DNA of 64,000 bases from Opimibacter sp041746735. Its GTDB lineage: Bacteria > Bacteroidota > Bacteroidia > Chitinophagales > Saprospiraceae. The DNA is taken from contig JBGTGP010000018.1 in NCBI GenBank assembly GCA_041746735.1, forward strand, positions 62,001 to 126,000, in the 5' to 3' direction. Positions 45,569 through 56,116 of the stretch are shown in pieces. The position numbers and the translations under genes are program-made. The first letter of the stretch is position 1. Every line of letters starts with the position of its first letter. The notes under the pieces are model-generated. The model did no database searches. It worked only from the letters and a program-made list of their open reading frames with translations, and was not told the origin of the DNA.

Positions 45569-46498
45569 ATGCCGATGCCGGCATGTCAACTCGTTCTCAG
45601 TTTTCCTTCCGGAATTTTTACCTTTGACGGCATCTTGAAAACATTTGCTTTCGCTTATACGCCGTATTACTGGCTGACAGTCACCAGTCTGGCGGTTCTC
45701 CTATTCCTGGGTGGATTATTCTCCAGCACATTTTGGTTTTCTGATCGATGGGAAGACCTGTTTAAAGAAAAAATTGAGTTTTTAGTCGAGTGCGATGCCC
45801 GTCTGTCTGAGACCATGCGCCAGGACCTCGAGACCCGACTCCGGACCACAGATGGCCTTCGCGAGCTGAAATATATCACGGCTGACGAAGCGATGAAAAT
45901 TATGCAGGCTGAGTTGGGCACACTGGCACTGCCTGACTCCATGGAAAATCCTTTCAGAGCCTCCTTCCGCTTTACCCTGCAAGCAGATCGCGTCGATACA
46001 GCGTATGTCCGATCCTTGCATGCTGACATCAGCAACATAGAAGGGGTCAGTGCCTTCTATTATCCGGAAGATCTGCATAGCACCATCCGATCCCGGCTTA
46101 AATCACTGTCACTGGTGACTGGCGCCATCGCCGGTATCCTGATCCTGCTCATCCTGGTCATGATTCATCACCAGATCCGGATGTATATCATGCAACACCG
46201 TTTTCATATACGAACCATGACCCTGGTGGGGGCGACACGGAGTTATATCCGAAAGCCCTTTATCACCGAAGTGCTCAAGATGAGCAGCTTTTCTATTCTC
46301 GTGGCTGGAATAGCATATCTGCTGGTCCTGCTATGGCTGAGCAACCTGACCGGCCAGTCGTTGTTTGTCACCAATCCGGATATGATCCTGCTGGGCATGC
46401 TTTTTATCATAGCCCTCGGGATCCTGATGTCGTTTTCGGCAGCCTGGGCGGCGATACAGAGATATCTGGAGTCCACCGACGCCCGCGATTTTATTTAG
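45569..46498 (+). CDS. ftsX: Cell division protein FtsX (ABC permease-like)
   Basis: About 309 residues from the ATG at 45569. Four membrane segments: about YWLTVTSLAVLLFLGGLFSS near the N-terminus, then GAIAGILILLILVMIHH, SFSILVAGIAYLLVLLWL and MILLGMLFIIALGILMSF, with an extracytoplasmic loop between the first two (KIEFLVECDARLSE to SAFYYPEDLHS). This is the FtsX layout. It works with FtsE to control peptidoglycan hydrolases. ftsE is not in the window, as is common in this phylum. The start is uncertain: an upstream frame to 45449 exists but is not protein-like. Confidence 0.82.
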   Translation: MPMPACQLVLSFPSGIFTFDGILKTFAFAYTPYYWLTVTSLAVLLFLGGLFSSTFWFSDRWEDLFKEKIEFLVECDARLSETMRQDLETRLRTTDGLRELKYITADEAMKIMQAELGTLALPDSMENPFRASFRFTLQADRVDTAYVRSLHADISNIEGVSAFYYPEDLHSTIRSRLKSLSLVTGAIAGILILLILVMIHHQIRMYIMQHRFHIRTMTLVGATRSYIRKPFITEVLKMSSFSILVAGIAYLLVLLWLSNLTGQSLFVTNPDMILLGMLFIIALGILMSFSAAWAAIQRYLESTDARDFI

Positions 46499-46519
46499 TC
46501 ATTACCGACATGCAGGCCA

Positions 46520-47968
46520 TCAAGGTTGATGCACCCTCAGGATCTCTTCCATGACCGGACCGAGATCTTCACCCGCAATCTTCTTGACGATGATCTTTTT
46601 GTCTTTATCGAGAATAAAGATCTGCGGCGTGGTCTTGATGTCATATACGGTCTTATATCGGTTGCGGAGATATTGGTCCGCCACATTGATCCAGATATCC
46701 ATACCCCGCTCTTGTACGGTAGACCAACAGGATGCTATATCGGCACCGGTTTTAGTGCATATACCCACTATCTCCACACCCTTGTCTTTATACTGCTGGT
46801 AAAAATCAATGATGGCTGGAATCGATTTCTTACAATGGCCGCATTCGGGATCCCAGAAAAACAGGACCGTATAGTCCGCCGCTATAGAATGAAGCCGAAC
46901 CGGATCGCCTGACGCTTTAAAAAACAAAAGATCCGGCGCCTCCTTACCGATCAGGATGGGTCTGAGGGTACCGGCCTGCTGAACCAACTTGTCCAACTGT
47001 TCAGCTTCCATCCATGTCGCCCGACCCTGTGCATAATATTTGTCCACCAGATGCACATAGACGGCGTCCATACCCATCCGCTTCGAACGCGCTGACTCAT
47101 TGAGAAAATGGACCAGGTAGTATTGAAACGCTTCAGGATTACGCTCCATTCGTCCAAGCAGATAATCCATAGCGACGGCCTGACTATCCGGTAACGCATA
47201 GGTCAGTTTTTGAAGGTAGAAATCAATCTTCTGATGGTACAATCCGGATCGCATCGCACGGGGATCATTGAGATCAAAAAGGTCAAAATAATGATCCCGG
47301 TAGTATTCATATTGTTTTTGCTTCCGTTCTGACTCTTCAAGCTCAGCATACTCCGGAATTTCCAGTTCCAGATTGGCCCGTATGAGAAATGCCGTAATGG
47401 AGTTCGGATGTTTTTTAATCAGCTCCTGTTGAACGCGCTTTACATCTCCATCGATCGAGGCCAGCTCAGGTCGGTACCGGTCCGCATGGAGCGTGTCTTC
47501 CGCAATGAGCTTTCGCAATTCATCTGCCCTCGGGCGTCGTGCTTCCAGTTCCCGGAGATAGTTGTAATAGATATCATTCTCCGGACTGCCCTTAAACTTT
47601 GCTGTAGGGACGATATGATCCATATCAACACTCACAGAAAAGTGCTGCTGATCATTGGCGATCAGAATGTGGACGAATTTATTATCCGGAGGAATCACCA
47701 GAAGATATACACCCGGTGCGAGGGCCTCCGACCCTTCAAATACGAAACGGCCCTTTTGGACGACGGCTGTATCCTTCAGGTACTGGGCTTTGCCATAATA
47801 ATATCCGAGCTTGAGCGTGTCGCCCTCAAACCCCTGCAAATCCACGACTATCCGATATCCAGCAGGACCAGAGGCTATCAGTGGATGCGCCATCCAACAC
47901 ATGAAAAAGAACACAACTGTACCTGTAAATTTCCGCATTCTGCCCATAGTGGTTTTTATAATGCCCAT
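46520..47968 (-). CDS. TlpA-like thioredoxin with N-terminal DUF4369 domain
   Basis: 482 residues, exported (VVFFFMCWMAHPLIASGPAG). N-terminal beta domain DUF4369-like (VVDLQGFEGDTLKLGYYYGK), an alpha-helical middle (DUF5106-like, about 140-335), and a C-terminal thioredoxin fold with WDPECGHCKKSIPA, the redox pair C376-C379. cis-Pro region TTPQIFILDKDKKI. Probably keeps envelope proteins reduced in the periplasm. Alternative ATGs at 47947 and 47938 give the same signal peptide. Confidence 0.87.
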   Translation of the reverse strand: MGIIKTTMGRMRKFTGTVVFFFMCWMAHPLIASGPAGYRIVVDLQGFEGDTLKLGYYYGKAQYLKDTAVVQKGRFVFEGSEALAPGVYLLVIPPDNKFVHILIANDQQHFSVSVDMDHIVPTAKFKGSPENDIYYNYLRELEARRPRADELRKLIAEDTLHADRYRPELASIDGDVKRVQQELIKKHPNSITAFLIRANLELEIPEYAELEESERKQKQYEYYRDHYFDLFDLNDPRAMRSGLYHQKIDFYLQKLTYALPDSQAVAMDYLLGRMERNPEAFQYYLVHFLNESARSKRMGMDAVYVHLVDKYYAQGRATWMEAEQLDKLVQQAGTLRPILIGKEAPDLLFFKASGDPVRLHSIAADYTVLFFWDPECGHCKKSIPAIIDFYQQYKDKGVEIVGICTKTGADIASCWSTVQERGMDIWINVADQYLRNRYKTVYDIKTTPQIFILDKDKKIIVKKIAGEDLGPVMEEILRVHQP

Positions 47969-48045
47969 TAAGCTGCCGCCAAAGTTAGGGAGTCCCTCTC
48001 AATCAGGCCAGCGGTCTGAAGGCGCAATTCACAACAGAACGTTAA

Positions 48046-48142
48046 GTTGCAGGAGCAAACTCCTGCAACAGCAGGATGGGTTGCTGGAGCAAACTCTTGA
48101 AACAGCATGGAGCAGGGAGTTGCAGGAGCAAACTCCTGCAAC
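48046..48142. repeat. Cluster of three REP-like palindromes
   Basis: Copies at 48046-48069, 48080-48103 and 48119-48142. The first and third are identical, perfect 10-base arms GTTGCAGGAG and CTCCTGCAAC around CAAA. The middle copy is degenerate. Located between two minus-strand genes; a partial copy lies at 58188-58204 and a divergent one at 43150-43173. Confidence 0.85.
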
Positions 48143-48195
48143 AGCAGGGAAGCAGGGACAAGGCAAACTTAGCAACAGCTAAGACAACAGAACGC

Positions 48196-48807
48196 TCACT
48201 CCCCGATGAGTTTTTTCTTCATGGCGGTATATTCCTCTTCTGTGATGAGGCCTTCGCGTTTGAGTTCGGCGAGCTCTTTGAGTTTATCTACCATCTTACC
48301 AGACGTTTTAGCTTCATTGGCCTGTTCGACCACCTGTTGTTTGCGGTCCTGATCCTTCCGGATTTGTTCGGCGACTTTTTTCCCTTTTTCAAATTTTTCA
48401 TTATACATCTTCTTCAAGCGTCTGGGATCAAAATCAAGGAAGGTGCCTCCGGTTTCAAAATGCTTTTTAAACACTTCCCCAAGTGCATAGGAGGAGGCCC
48501 CTGACAGCACCGCCATGGTAACACCGCCAATCACTGAACCGATACCGGGTATAAACTTGACCATGGCTTTAGCTCCCATGCGGGCTAGTCCTGAGCCTGT
48601 AAGACTGGTGATAAGGGCTTTCCCTTCTGATTCCTTAAAGTCCTGATCATAGAGTTTGCACAACTGGCGGATCATATCCAACTGGATACCGCTGACGGCA
48701 AAAAAATCCACAATAGGCACTGGAATCAATCCGGCCCCCATGGACCAGATGATATGATTCTTGATAATGGTGTCGGCATGCCGCTCCCGTTCTGTTTTTT
48801 CTGACAT
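48196..48807 (-). CDS. DUF697 protein with C-terminal SHOCT domain
   Basis: About 203 residues. A DUF697-type region with two hydrophobic helices (IIWSMGAGLIPVPIVDFFAV; FIPGIGSVIGGVTMAVLSGA), then a charged linker, and a SHOCT motif at the end (DKLKELAELKREGLITEEEY). Probably a membrane-associated protein of unknown role. ATG at 48805-48807 is preferred; the longer start at 48831 adds eight residues. Confidence 0.78.
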   Translation of the reverse strand: MSEKTERERHADTIIKNHIIWSMGAGLIPVPIVDFFAVSGIQLDMIRQLCKLYDQDFKESEGKALITSLTGSGLARMGAKAMVKFIPGIGSVIGGVTMAVLSGASSYALGEVFKKHFETGGTFLDFDPRRLKKMYNEKFEKGKKVAEQIRKDQDRKQQVVEQANEAKTSGKMVDKLKELAELKREGLITEEEYTAMKKKLIGE

Positions 48808-48934
48808 CTTGCTAAGTGTTTGGTGTGTCACCTGTTTAGCAACACACCCCCCGAATATCAGGGAATTTTATGAGACTCCACCTCTATATTTCGACCACCC
48901 GATATGCATCAGCGATCAACCGCCCGGATTGGGG

Positions 48935-51900
48935 TTATGGTGTGGCCGCCACCCGGCTCCCGGCACTATGACTTCCAAACTCAGGTGCATACATACACTG
49001 CAATGTGGCCATCCCTTCGCTGTATTGTCCGGCTTGCGCCACGGTGACCGGATACTCGATGACATATTTGCCCCGTGGCAAATAGTCAATGAAAAAATGA
49101 GTGGCCAGATCTTTCGTACTTTGATAATAGCCCAGGCCCCCCATCCATTTATAGCCACTGAGTACATCCATGGGTTCAAACCCGGAGGCACGAAGATCTT
49201 TGAGGTGTACAAACTCCATAGTCCGATCTGATTCGACCGTCAGACGAACGATCAGGCGATCCCCTACCTTGAGTTTTCGTCCCTCAGCAGGCTTTGTCAC
49301 ACTGCCCCGGTCACCTTCTGTGGCAATCAACAGTGACCTCGTCACCTTGAGCGGATTGTGATCCACGGCCGACTTGACTTTATCAATATCTTCCCAATAT
49401 TGCCAATATACACTACCCCATGCTACATGGGCATTTGGATTGGCTACCGTAATAGTTGACCAGTTCTGCTGTATGTCCTGACCCTGCCAGGACTTTTTAG
49501 CATATCCCGTTCCCGCTTCCGTTGCAGTACTACTCCCGATCACTTCCTGCCCACCCAGTTTGACACTGACAATGCCAACCGATTTGAGCCATGTATCCGG
49601 ATGAATCAGCAAGGCATAAATAGCGGATGCCGTAGCTTTGGTGGACTTCCACCTCGTCGTTTGCTTTTGCTTGAGCAACCATACCCGCAGTTCATCAATC
49701 TCCGCCTGCGGTACTTTCATATCCTGATAAAGTTCGATCATCAGGGATTGCAACTCTACAGGCGCATCATTCCACTGATAACCACCATTGACCTTCCAGT
49801 AACGTCCGAGTTCATCATGCAGGATCGTTCTTTCCCGAAGGGACTTCAGGATGTCAGCGGAAAGGTAGGCCTGTGGCCATTGCCTGAAACTGCCGAGGGC
49901 GATGAGACCTTGTTCGTACAGATTGTGTTTAAGCCAGTAGGCCTCATATTGTTCGCGCAGGTAGTTCACGATCTCATCGATTTTAGCCGGATGTGGTATA
50001 TCAGGGAAAAAGGAACGGCTATAGAGATAGTGCACCTGCAGACCACTGACATGATGATCTTTTAGTTTGATCTTACCCTGTGCTTCCAGTCGTTTCAGAT
50101 CATCATACCATTCGATCATACGGGCATCTATATAAGGCACTGCACGGTCGATGATATCGCGAGCGTTACCTGCAGGCAGGGGTACACCCATTTTCTGAAG
50201 ATGCCCGAATCCTTCTACGATATACTGCGTAATGTACCAGTTGTCGCGCCCACCTGGAAACCATGGAAAACCTCCGTTCGACATTTGCATTTGCCGGAGT
50301 TTATCCAGCGACTGCGCACTTTCATGACGGAGTCTGTTGGTTTCAAACAACAGAGCAATGTCCTTTTTCTGCTGGCTTTCTCCCATGGCATCACGTACCC
50401 AGGGGGTTTCATCCAGGAGAGCGGATTTGAGTTCTTTGTTTTTCTCCAGATGACTTAGCAACGCATCAGAATCTGTAGTCCGCCAGGCATCGTATACCTG
50501 CCGGATGGCCGGAATCGTACCGGCGATGTGAGATGCCAGCGTATTGGCGTATACCCGGCTGAAGATTTGCTCTGAACATTCGTAAGGATACTCCATGAGA
50601 TACGGCAGCGCTTGCACGGCATACCATGCCGGAGATGACGTCATCTCTGCTACAAAGAGGTGATCTGAACTTGTAGCTGACCGGTTGTCAAGCATAGACT
50701 TAAAGATAAACGTCCGAGTCTCGTTTGCTTTGACCGGTAATGGCAGAGATTCAGTGATCAGGATCCTGTTTGTCACGACCGGGAGAATCGCTTCTTCACC
50801 ATCCGTAAAACTACCGGCGGTAGCCATGACTTTGTATTTGACAGGACGTGTCCAACCGACAGGAACTTTCAGCGTCCAGGCTGACGGAGATGAACCTCCA
50901 GCTTTAATCTGCACAGCCTTAGACGAAGTGGAAATACCCCATGAAGCTGATACATCTTCATCTGAAATGAGATCCACGATTTGCAGTCTGGTTGTACCGC
51001 TCATGGCCTGATCGGTCATATTGGTTACTTTGATTTGGAATGCGATCGTGTCGCCCTCCCTGAAAAACCGGGGAGGGTTTGGAAAAACCATCAGTTGCTT
51101 TTGCGTGACCACTTCGGCCTGTGTAAGACCAAAAGCAAGATCCCGGGTATGTGCTAAAGCCTGAAATTTCCAGCGCGTGAGTCCATCTTTCATTTTGAAA
51201 GAAAAAGAAAGCTGTCCGTCCGCATCTGTTCGGATCTGAGGATAAAAAAAGACGGTTTCATCCAAGGCGGTCCTCAAAGGTTGCGGGGCCTGCGTTTCTT
51301 TCACATCAGGACCTGTGGGTACCTTGGGTGGTTCACTGCTTGCAGCGGCCTCACCATCCTTGGCGGCAGCAGGAGCATGTGCGGACTCCAACAGGACGGC
51401 CCCATCCATCATATCACGTTTTCCGGTTCTGTACATGCGCTGATAATATTCACCTGCCAGATAATAACCGTAACTATTGATATCGCGGTACTGTCGTGCG
51501 GGTGCCGTTTCATGCCTGGCATCCCAATGATACGTCAGGCCCCAATAGTGCACCAGTTTTGCACCAGCATCCTGCACTATCACACGTGACCCGGTACCGG
51601 GATACAAACTCATCTGCCATTGGTGTGGCATGAACGCATCGAGGGAGGCATCATACATGCTGAGCAACAACTCCGCGAGTATGTCGTCCTTCTTCTGCCC
51701 TTCCACTTTCAAAGTCCAGTTTTCATCATGGCCGGGCTCCATTTTGTCCCGCCAGGTAGTGAGTGACACGTTCAAATCTTTATTGGACCACGGCACCCGG
51801 ATCATTTGTTGATCGCGGTAAAATCGATTGTTGTATACGATGAGATGATGGACGATCACGCCTCCACGGTCAGCTTCATCCGGCGTAATCCATTTGTCAC

Positions 51901-54900
51901 CTGATACAGGTATAGTCTGCCATTGCCAGACAGCAGGTCGGGTCCTGCGCTCTGTGATCCGGATCGCACCCGGCGGAGTGGTCAAACCTGTCAACAGATC
52001 AGCTACTACTTGCTGACCTGGCGCATAATCCTGATCCGGTACATCGGCCCTAAACACCTCGAAGCCGGGCAATGTCTTGCCGGAAGCGTATACCATGATG
52101 TAGCGTACCATTTCAAGAATATGACCTTGTTGGTCACGCAGGGTCCATTCCAACTTATACCATCCGGGAGTGGTCAGCAGACCGGAAAGATCAATGAGTC
52201 CCTTATCCGTGATATTGAATTCACGGTTGCCTGCAACTTTATCCAAAGGCCATGCGGATGGATCATCCATCCCCGGAGCAAAATAGGAGGCAAAGCGTGT
52301 AGCATAGTCTGCATCAGACAGGGATGGCATATCCGGAGCTTCCCAAAGGCGCTCCCGTTTATGATGGTCAGGACCTTTAAGCAGAGACGCTTTTACATTG
52401 CCCGAAACCTGTATACCTGATCCATCGCTATTGGTGACGGACACTGCTACAGCATTCAGGCGTGTGAGATTTGACATTTCTGGAAGATCTATCTGCACGT
52501 TATACCCCTGCTTGTTGAGGACGAGGGATTTGGTGGTCAGATGACTTTCGCCGGTGATATCCGTGATATAGAGGGTGATTTCAAATCTGTACATCAGGTC
52601 CGGATCGCCGCCAGGTTTGGGTTGGGCGAGGAACGTAACGGGTATATGTCCCTGCTCATCAGTGTATCCCTGGCCGGTGGCCAGTACCTGACGATCATCA
52701 TCCATGGGCCAGAAACTACGTCGCCATCCGGGCCACCAGGGTCGATAGGCAACCCGCTCCACCCGATATCCGGCCTGAGCACCACCTACCGGTGTACCGG
52801 CATAATCCATAGCACGTCCCGAGATGGTTACGGATTCTCCCAGCCTGGCTATCGTTTTCAGGGTGTCAAATGTGACTTCAAATTTGGGACGCTTGTATTC
52901 TTCCACTTGAAAGAAATGGCGTCCTGTCCCATAACTGGAAGCCAGGGACATCTGACCCGTCAGCCCGGATGAAGGAATATCAAAATGACCGGCAAAGGTG
53001 CCGTATGCATTCGACGTAAGCCGTTGCCGGCCTGCTTCCTGGCCGTTGACATCATACAAAAAGACCTCGACCTGCTTGTTCGGGACAATCGTGGGTATCC
53101 GTGTCGGATCAAACTCAAGCGCATATCCTTTGAAATAAATTTTCTGGCCAGGCCGATATATGGATCTGTCCGAAAAAAACAAGGTCGTGGGATCGGTCTT
53201 TTCACGTCCTCCATGTCTATAGGTGTAATACGATTCATCCATGTACAACTCATCCTTGTCACGGGTGAGTCGCAAGGCAACACTTTTATTGGACAGTACC
53301 GGTAACGTCACCCAGCCCTGCTTGTCGCTGATGCCTTCACCCAGTTTGACTTCCTCCTGGCGACGTCGTGTGGTATTGTATTCATGGGAAATAAATTCCA
53401 CTTTCACACCTTGCAATGCCTGTCCGCTTTTGCGGTCTGTTATTACAGCTAAGGTTTGTTTGTCGCGGTCATCCAGCAACCAATATCCTAATTGTGATAC
53501 CGTAAACATGATTGTACCTGTCGTGGATCGTTTTACATCAAAATGATCCATATCTGAAACCAAGACGGCATAATGGCCAGGTGAAAAAGGGCCTATGGCT
53601 ATCTCTGTACTGTGGGGTTGGTGATCACCTCCATCGTCCAAGGTCTGTCGCCATGATTTTTCAGCGGGCAATTGATTTAACCGGCGAAGGATTTCTTCGC
53701 TGTCCCAGGTCTCTCCTTTCCAGCGCCTCGGTGACTCCGGAAGACGGACTACCTTCATATATAGCGATGACAGGTTTCGGTAATCCAGCTTGACCAAAAA
53801 TTCCTCACCTGGTAGATTTACGGATTCTGCTGAGGCCGAAATTGACATTTGCTCAATCTGCCGGATCAGGGATCTGCATAAATGGCTTCCATACGATTCA
53901 GGAAACCTGTCAATGGCCGTCCTGCAAATTTCTGCCGCCTGTTTGTAGGCGAAACGGTGTTGTTCGGAGGTCCGCTGATTGGGCCATGTGGCAGCCTGCT
54001 GCATGAGGAGGCTTGCCTGGTGGTACGCGATTAAAGCAGATTCTGGATGAGACTTATGGTTCGCAGCAAGATGTTCAAGGGCTTGTCTGTACAAGATTTC
54101 TTTATTCTCAATCACTCCCTGATCATAGACAAATCGTAGTCGTTTGAGGTCGGCATCGATGAGCGCACCTTCATGGTCCGAATCACGCAAGCGGAAAGCA
54201 AGCAATTGTCTGAACCATTGTAAGGCCTGCCAGGCTGTAGATGTGGAGTCTGCTGTGGGGAAATGGTGGCCTATAAATGACCGGGCGGGAGAAAACGCCA
54301 ACGGATCATGAAGTATAAAATCATATGCTGGTCGGGTCAGGTAGGACGATGCTCCGGAATAAAAATCCAGTGCCCGGTGCATCAGGATATCATAGAGTGT
54401 GGGACGCAGGTCATCTGTGGTATGGGAGGCTGTCAGCAAAAGCTCATAATCGGTGACCTTCGCTTCCTGTAGGCCTGACCACTCGACGGAGCGGGTATAG
54501 TGATAGGATATCTTATCAGTGAAATGTCGAATACCCCAGGTCCGGATATCAGGGCCTGCAGGTCCACCATATTCCGTCCGGCTGCGAAGTTCCCAAAGTC
54601 GTGATTCGAGATAGTTGGAATACCATTGAGCCAGCATGGAATGCATGACGGACTTTGCAGGCTCGGGATAGGCGCCGACTTCTTCTTCTGCACGCAATAA
54701 TGCCTTGATGGCAGAGTCCTCTTCCAATTGTAGCAAGTACCGGTTTTCATACATGACCGCTTTGACCAGATGACCTGACTCCTGGCTTGCCAGTGCCATT
54801 TGCTTGATCCTGTTGACTTCGGCGAGAGCAGAAGACACCAGTCCCTTTTTCTCCAACGAATCAACTGTATTCCAAATCTTCATCATGAGCACAGGATCAG

Positions 54901-54994
54901 CTGTTGTGTGCGCAGCAGGTGCTACAGGCTTGGTTTTGCAGGCCAACAAAACCAGAATGGCTGTGATACAGAAAAAATGGAGTATAGGTTTCAT
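48935..54994 (-). CDS. Alpha-2-macroglobulin family lipoprotein
   Basis: 2,019 residues, signal peptide with lipobox LLAC (lipid Cys 19). Helical N-terminal part to about residue 420, then MG domains: MG2 region (TDPTTLFFSDRSIYRPGQKI, FEVTFDTLKTIARLGESVTI), A2M bait/activation region (FFYPQIRTDADGQLSFSFKM, FPNPPRFFREGDTIAFQIKV), and the thioester domain with YPYECSEQIFSR, where C1473 and Q1476 keep the C-x-x-Q thioester spacing. Closing MG10-like receptor domain (LRASGFEPMDVLSGYKWMGG). Bacterial A2Ms trap attacking proteases in the periplasm or at the surface. No pbpC lies beside it. Confidence 0.93.
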   Translation of the reverse strand: MKPILHFFCITAILVLLACKTKPVAPAAHTTADPVLMMKIWNTVDSLEKKGLVSSALAEVNRIKQMALASQESGHLVKAVMYENRYLLQLEEDSAIKALLRAEEEVGAYPEPAKSVMHSMLAQWYSNYLESRLWELRSRTEYGGPAGPDIRTWGIRHFTDKISYHYTRSVEWSGLQEAKVTDYELLLTASHTTDDLRPTLYDILMHRALDFYSGASSYLTRPAYDFILHDPLAFSPARSFIGHHFPTADSTSTAWQALQWFRQLLAFRLRDSDHEGALIDADLKRLRFVYDQGVIENKEILYRQALEHLAANHKSHPESALIAYHQASLLMQQAATWPNQRTSEQHRFAYKQAAEICRTAIDRFPESYGSHLCRSLIRQIEQMSISASAESVNLPGEEFLVKLDYRNLSSLYMKVVRLPESPRRWKGETWDSEEILRRLNQLPAEKSWRQTLDDGGDHQPHSTEIAIGPFSPGHYAVLVSDMDHFDVKRSTTGTIMFTVSQLGYWLLDDRDKQTLAVITDRKSGQALQGVKVEFISHEYNTTRRRQEEVKLGEGISDKQGWVTLPVLSNKSVALRLTRDKDELYMDESYYTYRHGGREKTDPTTLFFSDRSIYRPGQKIYFKGYALEFDPTRIPTIVPNKQVEVFLYDVNGQEAGRQRLTSNAYGTFAGHFDIPSSGLTGQMSLASSYGTGRHFFQVEEYKRPKFEVTFDTLKTIARLGESVTISGRAMDYAGTPVGGAQAGYRVERVAYRPWWPGWRRSFWPMDDDRQVLATGQGYTDEQGHIPVTFLAQPKPGGDPDLMYRFEITLYITDITGESHLTTKSLVLNKQGYNVQIDLPEMSNLTRLNAVAVSVTNSDGSGIQVSGNVKASLLKGPDHHKRERLWEAPDMPSLSDADYATRFASYFAPGMDDPSAWPLDKVAGNREFNITDKGLIDLSGLLTTPGWYKLEWTLRDQQGHILEMVRYIMVYASGKTLPGFEVFRADVPDQDYAPGQQVVADLLTGLTTPPGAIRITERRTRPAVWQWQTIPVSGDKWITPDEADRGGVIVHHLIVYNNRFYRDQQMIRVPWSNKDLNVSLTTWRDKMEPGHDENWTLKVEGQKKDDILAELLLSMYDASLDAFMPHQWQMSLYPGTGSRVIVQDAGAKLVHYWGLTYHWDARHETAPARQYRDINSYGYYLAGEYYQRMYRTGKRDMMDGAVLLESAHAPAAAKDGEAAASSEPPKVPTGPDVKETQAPQPLRTALDETVFFYPQIRTDADGQLSFSFKMKDGLTRWKFQALAHTRDLAFGLTQAEVVTQKQLMVFPNPPRFFREGDTIAFQIKVTNMTDQAMSGTTRLQIVDLISDEDVSASWGISTSSKAVQIKAGGSSPSAWTLKVPVGWTRPVKYKVMATAGSFTDGEEAILPVVTNRILITESLPLPVKANETRTFIFKSMLDNRSATSSDHLFVAEMTSSPAWYAVQALPYLMEYPYECSEQIFSRVYANTLASHIAGTIPAIRQVYDAWRTTDSDALLSHLEKNKELKSALLDETPWVRDAMGESQQKKDIALLFETNRLRHESAQSLDKLRQMQMSNGGFPWFPGGRDNWYITQYIVEGFGHLQKMGVPLPAGNARDIIDRAVPYIDARMIEWYDDLKRLEAQGKIKLKDHHVSGLQVHYLYSRSFFPDIPHPAKIDEIVNYLREQYEAYWLKHNLYEQGLIALGSFRQWPQAYLSADILKSLRERTILHDELGRYWKVNGGYQWNDAPVELQSLMIELYQDMKVPQAEIDELRVWLLKQKQTTRWKSTKATASAIYALLIHPDTWLKSVGIVSVKLGGQEVIGSSTATEAGTGYAKKSWQGQDIQQNWSTITVANPNAHVAWGSVYWQYWEDIDKVKSAVDHNPLKVTRSLLIATEGDRGSVTKPAEGRKLKVGDRLIVRLTVESDRTMEFVHLKDLRASGFEPMDVLSGYKWMGGLGYYQSTKDLATHFFIDYLPRGKYVIEYPVTVAQAGQYSEGMATLQCMYAPEFGSHSAGSRVAATP

Positions 54995-55114
54995 AATAAT
55001 GCATTTCGTAATGTCTGTTGATAGATGCGTGCATGATTCAAAATACAGAAAAACGTGAGGCTGTTAACGTAAAATTAACCGTCCTCATCAAAGCTTACAG
55101 GTGAATCTGATAGC

Positions 55115-56116
55115 TCAGGGGTAATAACGGGCGGGAGAAACTTCGGTTGGTAAAGGTACATCACTTGTGATATGATCCAGCAATGCCCCGGCCCAATACG
55201 GTGCCAGGCTGGTTCCTTTGGTCCCCATGCCATTGAATACGAAATAGCCAGGCTGGTCAGGAAGAGCACCTACCAATGGCCGCCTGTCATCGACCGTAGG
55301 ACGCACTCCGGCGACATGATCGATCACGTCGATCCGACCTGTGTAAATCGTTCGGACAGCCTCCAGGATGGCGTTCCTGCCAGTCTCTGACGGGTACGGG
55401 TCTTCAGGCCAATGCTCATAGTAACTTCCTGCCCAATAGGTACCTTTAGTCGTGAGTGGGACGATAAATATCTCTTCCTTGACGATGCCCGGCCAACGCC
55501 AGTCCGGAAGTCTAACCACCAATGCCTCGCCTTTATTAGGGATTATACCCTTTGAAAAAACCTGATCCATAGCCCCTGTCGCAAGGACTACTATTCGATC
55601 AGGGATGTGTTTCGAATCCAGCTTTTCCTCAGTGATGATCAGCTTTCCCTCCTCAGCCAAAAAATGTCGGGATGCCTCAAGCCATCCCGGGGTATCAAGT
55701 CTGTACCCACCTGTAAGAATTCCATAAGGCTTGTCGAGTATATCCAGTTGCCAGAAGCGCTTGTCCGATATGTAGGCCCGGTAAGCAGGATCTTTTTGCC
55801 TCTTCCGCCAGGCTATGATGGCCTCATCATTCTTGAGAAAACGGATGATTTCTACCGGTGTAAAATAGCTTGTACCCAAAAGCCTACGGGTCCAGTCATA
55901 AAAATCACAGGCGCTTTCCAACAATTCATCGATCATCCAGGCCTTGACGTACCGACGGCCTGTCACCGGTGCTATCAATCCTGAGGATGCCACAGATGCT
56001 TCACCAGGCCGTGAAACTCCACTCATGCTAAAAGGGATCTTTCTTCGGTAGCAGGTCATGGCCAATACGCAACCTGCCAGACCATGGCCCACAATGTGGA
56101 TACCACTCTCATTCAT
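55115..56116 (-). CDS. FAD-dependent oxidoreductase, DAO family
   Basis: 333 residues. N-terminal dinucleotide-binding HIVGHGLAGCVLAMTCYRR, VASSGLIAPVTGRRYVKAWM, and the C-terminal FAD region AGVRPTVDDRRPLVGALPDQ and FNGMGTKGTSLAPYWAGAL, the fold of glycine/D-amino-acid oxidases and the MnmC oxidase domain. The substrate is not indicated. The ATG at 56114-56116 overlaps the end of the YjbR gene by 8 bases, suggesting cotranscription with it and the SCP2 gene. Confidence 0.85.
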   Translation of the reverse strand: MNESGIHIVGHGLAGCVLAMTCYRRKIPFSMSGVSRPGEASVASSGLIAPVTGRRYVKAWMIDELLESACDFYDWTRRLLGTSYFTPVEIIRFLKNDEAIIAWRKRQKDPAYRAYISDKRFWQLDILDKPYGILTGGYRLDTPGWLEASRHFLAEEGKLIITEEKLDSKHIPDRIVVLATGAMDQVFSKGIIPNKGEALVVRLPDWRWPGIVKEEIFIVPLTTKGTYWAGSYYEHWPEDPYPSETGRNAILEAVRTIYTGRIDVIDHVAGVRPTVDDRRPLVGALPDQPGYFVFNGMGTKGTSLAPYWAGALLDHITSDVPLPTEVSPARYYP

